The position numbers were made by a program, and so were the translations under genes. Under the pieces are notes generated by a model. The model searched no databases. It was not told the origin of the DNA and saw only the letters and a program-made list of their open reading frames with translations. From positions 1-64,000 of the forward strand of contig JAJDEH010000109.1 in assembly GCA_029259935.1 (NCBI GenBank): DNA of 64,000 nucleotides, in the 5' to 3' direction. This DNA is from Planctomycetota bacterium. Its GTDB lineage: Bacteria; Planctomycetota; Planctomycetia; Pirellulales; Pirellulaceae. Position 1 is the stretch's first letter. Each line of letters starts with the position of its first letter. Positions 59,786-64,000 of the stretch are shown here, one piece after another.

Positions 59786-61056
59786 GGCTTCAAATGGTGG
59801 GCTGCAGCCATCATCATTCATCCGTGGACCTGCGGGAACGGTTGGCTTTCAGTCCTGACCAGGCACGTGCCGCGCTGGGCAAACTCCGGCAACAATTTCC
59901 CGAGTCCGAAGCGGTCCTGCTTTCGACCTGCAATCGCGTCGAGCTGTACACGGCGGCGGAAACTGATCGGCTGTGCCCGACGCACCATGACATGGTCGAG
60001 TTCCTGGCTTCGTTTCACGGCATGCGGGCGGCCGAGATCTTTGACGATCTGTTTGAACGCGACGGCGAAGAGGCGGTGCGGCATTTGTTCACGGTCGCCG
60101 CCAGTCTGGACAGCATGGTTGTGGGCGAAGCGCAGATTCTCTCGCAGGTTAAGCAAGCTTACGAATTGGCGCAAGCGGGCGAATCCACGGGCACCTTGAC
60201 GCATCTCGCGTTTCAAGCCGCGATTCGGGTTGCCAAGCGAGTCGCCAGTGAAACCGCCATCAACGAGCGGCGGGTTAGCATTCCCAGTGTCGCCGTGGCC
60301 GATTTCGCCAGCCAGATCTTCGAGCGGTTCGACGACAAGCACGTGCTGGTCATTGGGGCCGGCGAAATGGGAGAAGAGACGCTGAACTATTTGAAGGCCG
60401 AAGGCGCCCGCGACGTAACGATTGTCAACCGGAATCCCGAGCGCGCCGAGGAACTAGCGCAGCGAGTCGGCGGCACTCCGCGAAGTTGGGATCAATTGGA
60501 CCAACTGCTGATCGAAGCCGACCTGGTCGTCAGCACGACCGGCGCGAAAGAGCCGATCGTCACGCTGGAAAGCTATAGACAAATCGAATTCCAGCGCGAG
60601 CAGCGAACGATGTTCATTCTGGACCTCGCCGTGCCGCGTGACATTGAGCCCGCGGTCGGAGATTGCCTGAACGTCTATCTTTATTCCATCGACGATTTGA
60701 AGTCGACCTGCGAACGAAACAAGCGCGCCCGGCAAAAGGAATGGCCCAAGGCGGAACGAATCATCGACCATGAAACCGCCCGGTTCATCGCCGATCTCAA
60801 TCACCGCACCACGGCACCGATCATTGGGCAACTGCACGCCATGGCCAACAGCGTCAAAGAGCAGGAATTGAAACGGCTAATGAACAAACTGGGGGATGTG
60901 GATCAGAAGACAAGTGATGAAATCACTCAGTCGTTTAACCGGCTGGTGAAAAAGATTCTGCATCCGCCGCTGGAATCGCTGCGCGACAAGGCGGCCGAAG
61001 GAGAGCATCACGGGCTGCTCGACGCGCTCAAACAACTGTTCGGTCTTGGTGAATGA
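59782..61056 (+). CDS. hemA: Glutamyl-tRNA reductase
   Basis: A 424-residue cytoplasmic enzyme that makes glutamate-1-semialdehyde from glutamyl-tRNA with NADPH, the first step of tetrapyrrole synthesis in the C5 pathway. STCNRVELY contains the nucleophile Cys50. SLDSMVVGEAQILSQVK, VLVIGAGEMGEETLNYL (NADPH site) and PVVxxLR-like region APIIGQLHAMANSVKEQEL are typical. Coupled to the haem-assembly gene upstream by ATGA. Fits with the many haem-binding proteins in the window. Confidence 0.95.
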   Translation: MRLQMVGCSHHHSSVDLRERLAFSPDQARAALGKLRQQFPESEAVLLSTCNRVELYTAAETDRLCPTHHDMVEFLASFHGMRAAEIFDDLFERDGEEAVRHLFTVAASLDSMVVGEAQILSQVKQAYELAQAGESTGTLTHLAFQAAIRVAKRVASETAINERRVSIPSVAVADFASQIFERFDDKHVLVIGAGEMGEETLNYLKAEGARDVTIVNRNPERAEELAQRVGGTPRSWDQLDQLLIEADLVVSTTGAKEPIVTLESYRQIEFQREQRTMFILDLAVPRDIEPAVGDCLNVYLYSIDDLKSTCERNKRARQKEWPKAERIIDHETARFIADLNHRTTAPIIGQLHAMANSVKEQELKRLMNKLGDVDQKTSDEITQSFNRLVKKILHPPLESLRDKAAEGEHHGLLDALKQLFGLGE

Positions 61057-61140
61057 GCGGTCGCGCCGACCTAGGCGAACGCGACAAGCAACCTTCCCGC
61101 CCGCTCGACCGAACTGAATGACTACCGCCGACGTCGAATC

Positions 61141-61503
61141 TCATTCGTCGTCGTCCTCGCCCCAATCATCGTCCTCGTCGTCAGTTCCGCCATCGTCCTT
61201 TCCGTCATCGTCCTTTCCGTCGTCATCGTCCTCGTCCTCGTCGCCGACTTCTTCCCACTCGCTGTCTTCGTAGTCGTCGTCGAAGTCGTCGTCGAAGTCC
61301 TCGTCCAGTTCGTCATCGTCGTCATCGTCATCGTCGTCATCGTCGTCGTCATCATCGTCCAGGTCATCATCGCCGTCGTCGTCGAGATCGGACAGATCGT
61401 CTTCCTCTTCGTCGATACTCAATGTCGGCTGATCCATGGGCGCTTGCCACAACTTGAGCATGTCGATTTCAACCTGTGGCTGCGTGGAAACTGAGACGGT
61501 CAC
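61141..61503 (-). CDS. Highly acidic protein with a long Asp-rich tail, downstream of scpB
   Basis: A 120-residue protein with GTG start at 61503, chosen because GGAGG lies 9 bases before it; the frame also opens at ATG 61530. The first 35 residues (MTVSVSTQPQVEIDMLKLWQ, then PMDQPTLSIDEEED) look globular. After residue 40 most residues are Asp or Glu, with a run of 16 consecutive Asp, coded by mixed GAC/GAT, then Gly-Lys-Asp and Trp-Glu segments. Such tails bind metals or basic partners. The gene starts 14 bases after scpB and is probably translated with it. Function unknown. Confidence 0.7.
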   Translation of the reverse strand: MTVSVSTQPQVEIDMLKLWQAPMDQPTLSIDEEEDDLSDLDDDGDDDLDDDDDDDDDDDDDDDDELDEDFDDDFDDDYEDSEWEEVGDEDEDDDDGKDDDGKDDGGTDDEDDDWGEDDDE

Positions 61504-61516
61504 TTGCGGAATCCTC

Positions 61517-62287
61517 CTATTCACTTTCACTCTCTAAGGCTGCATGTTCTTCGGCTGCATTCGCGGCTTGGCTGACTTCACTGATCGGATCTTCAGGTTG
61601 AGTTGTATTAGGTATCGCCTTATTCCGCAACACTTCCGCCCGGGGCAAATGATCCAAATTCCGCAAGCCGAACGTTTGCAAAAATCGCTTGGTGGTCGCG
61701 TACAAATAGGGGCGGCCGAGTTCTTCACTGCGGCCGCAAATGCGGACCAACTCTCGTTCCATAAGCTGCCGCAACACCTCACCGCAATTGACGCCTCGTA
61801 TCGCCTCGACATCGACCCGCAAGACCGGTTGCCGGTAGGCCACCACGGCCAGCGTCTCCATCGCCGGTGCGGACAACCGCAAGGCGCGCGGCATGTGCTT
61901 GAGCCGCCTGAGCCAACTTCCCAGCCGCGGCCGCGTCAACATTTGATATCCACCGGCAACCATTTCGACTCGAAATGCAAACTGCTGTTCGTCCAACCGT
62001 TTGTTCAATCGTTTGACCAAGGTCCGCGCCTCGGTGCCGTCGGTCAAATCGGCATGTTGACTCAGTTTTCGAGCATTGAGCGGCTCCTTGGCTAGGAACA
62101 AGACCGCCTCCAAACGGGCCATCCGCTGTCCAACATCCTCGTCGTGGGGGGTCGCGGCGGATGTCGTGGATGGCTCGGTAACGTCCAACGGCGTACGGCG
62201 CGAACAGGCGTGCCCGCGCCAAGCCGTGCGATAACGCGCGGCAACGCTTTGTAATTGAATCGCCGGATCACGGAAGCATTTTCTCAT
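61517..62287 (-). CDS. scpB: Segregation and condensation protein B
   Basis: A 256-residue protein. LEAVLFLAKEPLNARKLSQH, FRVEMVAGGYQMLTRP, ETLAVVAYRQPVLRVDVEAI, GRPYLYATTKRFLQTFGL are the two winged-helix domains of ScpB, which partners ScpA and SMC in chromosome condensation. The N-terminus carries about 55 extra residues compared with the domain, and the true start could be closer to the first winged helix. scpA is not adjacent. The acidic protein gene follows immediately. Confidence 0.9.
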   Translation of the reverse strand: MRKCFRDPAIQLQSVAARYRTAWRGHACSRRTPLDVTEPSTTSAATPHDEDVGQRMARLEAVLFLAKEPLNARKLSQHADLTDGTEARTLVKRLNKRLDEQQFAFRVEMVAGGYQMLTRPRLGSWLRRLKHMPRALRLSAPAMETLAVVAYRQPVLRVDVEAIRGVNCGEVLRQLMERELVRICGRSEELGRPYLYATTKRFLQTFGLRNLDHLPRAEVLRNKAIPNTTQPEDPISEVSQAANAAEEHAALESESE

Positions 62288-62399
62288 GTCACCTTCGCCA
62301 GAAGATTTTGAAGCTACCGCGGTCTCGACTCATGGGTGCGCCGGCCGGCAATGGGGAGGACTAACTTTGGGTAGGACTCATGATAAGCCCTTGTGCGAC

Positions 62400-62942
62400 T
62401 CACCGCACGGTCGCGCTCGTCAATTCCGGTGGGCTACTCGCCAGTCGCCACGACTCGACCTGCGCCAGCACTCGCTGCATCGCCACAAAAGGATCGTCGT
62501 GGGTGTCTTCGAAGGTTCGAGTATACACGCTGTCCTTGATCGGGATCTGGCAGCAAAACCGATAGCGGGGATTTCCCGCTCCGGTCGACTCCAGCTTGGT
62601 CGAGACCGCGCCGAGATCGTGCAATTGCCGACAGAGGACATTCAACGGCTCGTCGGATGAAGTGACGCTTGGCGGTTGCCTGGGTCGGCCCAATTCCACC
62701 ACCGATATGGGATGCGGATTGGGGGAAAATGCATCGGAATCACTTGGCAGTCCGCCTTCCACGGGACTATGAGCGATCCAGCCGCTGTCTAGTTCCGGCT
62801 CTTCCTCGACCGTTGACACGGGCCGCCAATTCCACCATGCGCCCAGGGTGGCGCTGACCGATGGCAGCGCGATCAACGGAGGCGCTAGCACGAACATCAA
62901 CACAATGATCGTCCGGATTGTCGAAAAAGCGGCCGAATGCAT
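62400..62942 (-). CDS. Small secreted or anchored hypothetical protein
   Basis: A 180-residue protein with one N-terminal hydrophobic segment (residues 8-30) that may be a signal anchor. The next 70 residues are Pro/Ser/Glu-rich and probably disordered. A C-terminal part (LNVLCRQLHDLGAVSTKLES, NPRYRFCCQIPIKDSVYTRTFE, ALAQVESWRL-like QRVLAQVESWRL) looks like a small alpha/beta domain with three Cys. No family recognised. Planctomycete-type hypothetical. Confidence 0.6.
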   Translation of the reverse strand: MHSAAFSTIRTIIVLMFVLAPPLIALPSVSATLGAWWNWRPVSTVEEEPELDSGWIAHSPVEGGLPSDSDAFSPNPHPISVVELGRPRQPPSVTSSDEPLNVLCRQLHDLGAVSTKLESTGAGNPRYRFCCQIPIKDSVYTRTFEDTHDDPFVAMQRVLAQVESWRLASSPPELTSATVR

Positions 62943-63100
62943 ATAAAAGAGCTGAAAATCGAGCTTGCTGGCAAAACGTCGGGAAAAGCCACGCGACTAT
63001 AGTGGTTTGCCCGAATTGCGGAAAGATAGATTGCACACCGCGGATGGCTCGGATTGCTTGCCAGACCTGCCGGCAATGGCGAATAATAGACCTGCTGACC

Positions 63101-63161
63101 AGTAACGCTCCTCAGTCACGCTGTTCCTCAGTAACGCTGTTCCTCAGTAACGCCGTTCCTC
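63101..63161 (+). repeat. 16-bp minisatellite, about four units
   Basis: Unit AGTAACGCTGTTCCTC. Units start at 63101 (13 bases, truncated), 63114, 63130 and 63146, with one to two differences between copies. It ends 18 bases before the ATG of the next gene. There are no spacers, so it is not a CRISPR array. Confidence 0.75.
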
Positions 63162-63178
63162 AATGACTCCAACAATTC

Positions 63179-63985
63179 ATGACTACCCCCAACGAAACAA
63201 CCAGTCCATCACGTGGATCCGCCAACCTACACAAGTCTCGATTTCCCGCCTGGATCGTGATTGCATCCATGATCTTGCTCGTGGGCAGCTTCATGGTGTG
63301 CATCGTGGGATTCTTTTCCAGCCTTGTCTTTGGCGAAGAGTTTTCACCCGACACTTTTGAACGCCGTACGTTCGCGTATTACCAAGTCCCCCTCGTGCAG
63401 TGGCAGATTACGCCCATTACACGCGTCATCATGAGCGGCACGTTAGAAGATCATCTGACGAAAAAGAAAATTGTCGCCAAGACCAATGTCAAGAAGCCCC
63501 GTTGGGATCTCGTTTTTGACAGTCGCACCAAGAGAGATTCCGAAAAGTGCGACGCCCGCATGCTTCAGCAGTATCTGGACCTGTACGACCATACGGGCAA
63601 CCAGATTTGGATGAACTGGACCACCGAGCATCCGGAACTCGCCAAGGTCTTCTGGCCCTTGGTGGCCGACGTTGCCAGGAATCAGCTCTATTTCTTGCTG
63701 CCCGACATCTTCCAACTTGCCGAAGGCGCTTACGATCCCGATCAACTGCAAGCGGCGCTGCACCAGCACCTAAACAAAGCCTACCGGGATCATGGGCTGG
63801 CGGCACAACAAGTCGGAAGCCATGAAGTTGCGGCCCGATATTTCGCCGAAGCCTTGAAATACGACCCGGCAGACACGCAGTCCCAAACCGCCCGTTCTGA
63901 ATCTCTCAAGATGTTCAAGCAATCCAAGCCCCAGGACGAAGCTGCTGCTGACAATCGGGAGGCGACCAGTTCGCCTAACGAATGA
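63179..63985 (+). CDS. Single-helix membrane protein with a helical soluble domain
   Basis: A 268-residue protein. Residues 22-52 are a hydrophobic helix (FPAWIVIASMILLVGSFMVC and on). The following 200 residues, with few conserved features, are helix-rich and end in a TPR-like repeat pair (AARYFAEALKYDPADTQSQT). No family recognised. The C-terminal Pro/Gln/Ala/Asn-rich tail is disordered. The 236-base upstream gap holds the minisatellite and no gene. Confidence 0.65.
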   Translation: MTTPNETTSPSRGSANLHKSRFPAWIVIASMILLVGSFMVCIVGFFSSLVFGEEFSPDTFERRTFAYYQVPLVQWQITPITRVIMSGTLEDHLTKKKIVAKTNVKKPRWDLVFDSRTKRDSEKCDARMLQQYLDLYDHTGNQIWMNWTTEHPELAKVFWPLVADVARNQLYFLLPDIFQLAEGAYDPDQLQAALHQHLNKAYRDHGLAAQQVGSHEVAARYFAEALKYDPADTQSQTARSESLKMFKQSKPQDEAAADNREATSSPNE

Positions 63986-64000
63986 ACGCCATCTATTTAG

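Noticed and set aside
61267..61390. Asp codon run as a sequencing or slippage artefact
   Set aside because: GAC and GAT are mixed and the gene has a good ribosome binding site and an ordinary N-terminus, so a real protein is more likely.
63101..63161. Tandem units considered as a CRISPR array
   Set aside because: The 16-bp units abut each other without unique spacers and no cas gene is present.

Overview
The window looks like chromosomal DNA of a planctomycete, probably a Pirellulales-like lineage. The evidence is family content, not a database match: four DUF1501 proteins with twin-arginine-like leaders, a PSCyt/DUF1549-DUF1553 protein paired with one of them, a PVC-type protein with a C-terminal CxxCH haem site, a secreted sulfatase, a DUF1080 protein, a DUF3467 protein and a secreted HExxH protein with leucine-rich repeats. 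There is no rRNA, tRNA, phage, transposase or CRISPR array that I can support. About fifty protein genes are supported, mostly in short strand-consistent runs.

Layout. 0-9 kb: the N-terminal part of an iron-dependent alcohol dehydrogenase running off the left edge, a Gfo/Idh/MocA oxidoreductase, a 54-residue membrane protein, a BioF2-type acetyltransferase, a secreted prenyltransferase-like repeat protein, hemP, a sulfatase, a sodium:solute symporter and a zinc-ribbon membrane protein. 9-16 kb: two tandem DUF1501 genes, a 1029-residue haem-binding protein and a HELGH protein. 16-25 kb: membrane proteins, an RHH regulator, a third DUF1501, a ParDE-like toxin-antitoxin pair, a tandem alpha/beta hydrolase and DUF3467. 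25-35 kb: an FGGY kinase, a DUF1080 protein, a LarA-like protein, the HExxH-LRR protein, a creatininase-like protein and a coupled DUF1549/DUF1501 pair. 35-46.5 kb: an isoaspartyl peptidase, a GNAT, a pseudopilin, selO, a beta-helix protein, a nucleoside hydrolase, a CASTOR/POLLUX-like channel, an arrestin-like protein, a serine hydrolase and a VOC protein. 46.6-53.5 kb: a secreted protein ending in a HINT domain, then a PadR cassette. 54-64 kb: housekeeping genes (argH, a sigma-54 activator, a ccsA/hemX-like gene with hemA, scpB) among HEAT, acidic and small secreted proteins.

How the genes work together. Much of the window serves the envelope and periplasm: secreted DUF1501 and cytochrome-like proteins, sulfatase, DUF1080, alpha/beta hydrolase, FGGY kinase, symporter, nucleoside hydrolase and Gfo/Idh enzymes suit a polysaccharide-degrading heterotroph. 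Tetrapyrrole synthesis (hemA), cytochrome assembly (ccsA/hemX-like) and HemP fit the haem proteins.

The most unusual locus is 49.1-53.7 kb. A PadR regulator overlaps a membrane protein with a permease-prefix-like N-terminus, followed by a secreted protein with an erythromycin-esterase-type domain. A previously unnamed (to me) two-part extracellular module occurs once in the membrane protein and twice in the secreted enzyme. The cassette is bracketed by nested inverted repeats, one of them 32/32 identical. Other non-coding signals are an 82-bp two-hairpin repeat in two inverted copies, a 23-bp hairpin repeat in two copies, several good sigma-70-like promoters and short palindromes at two of those promoters.
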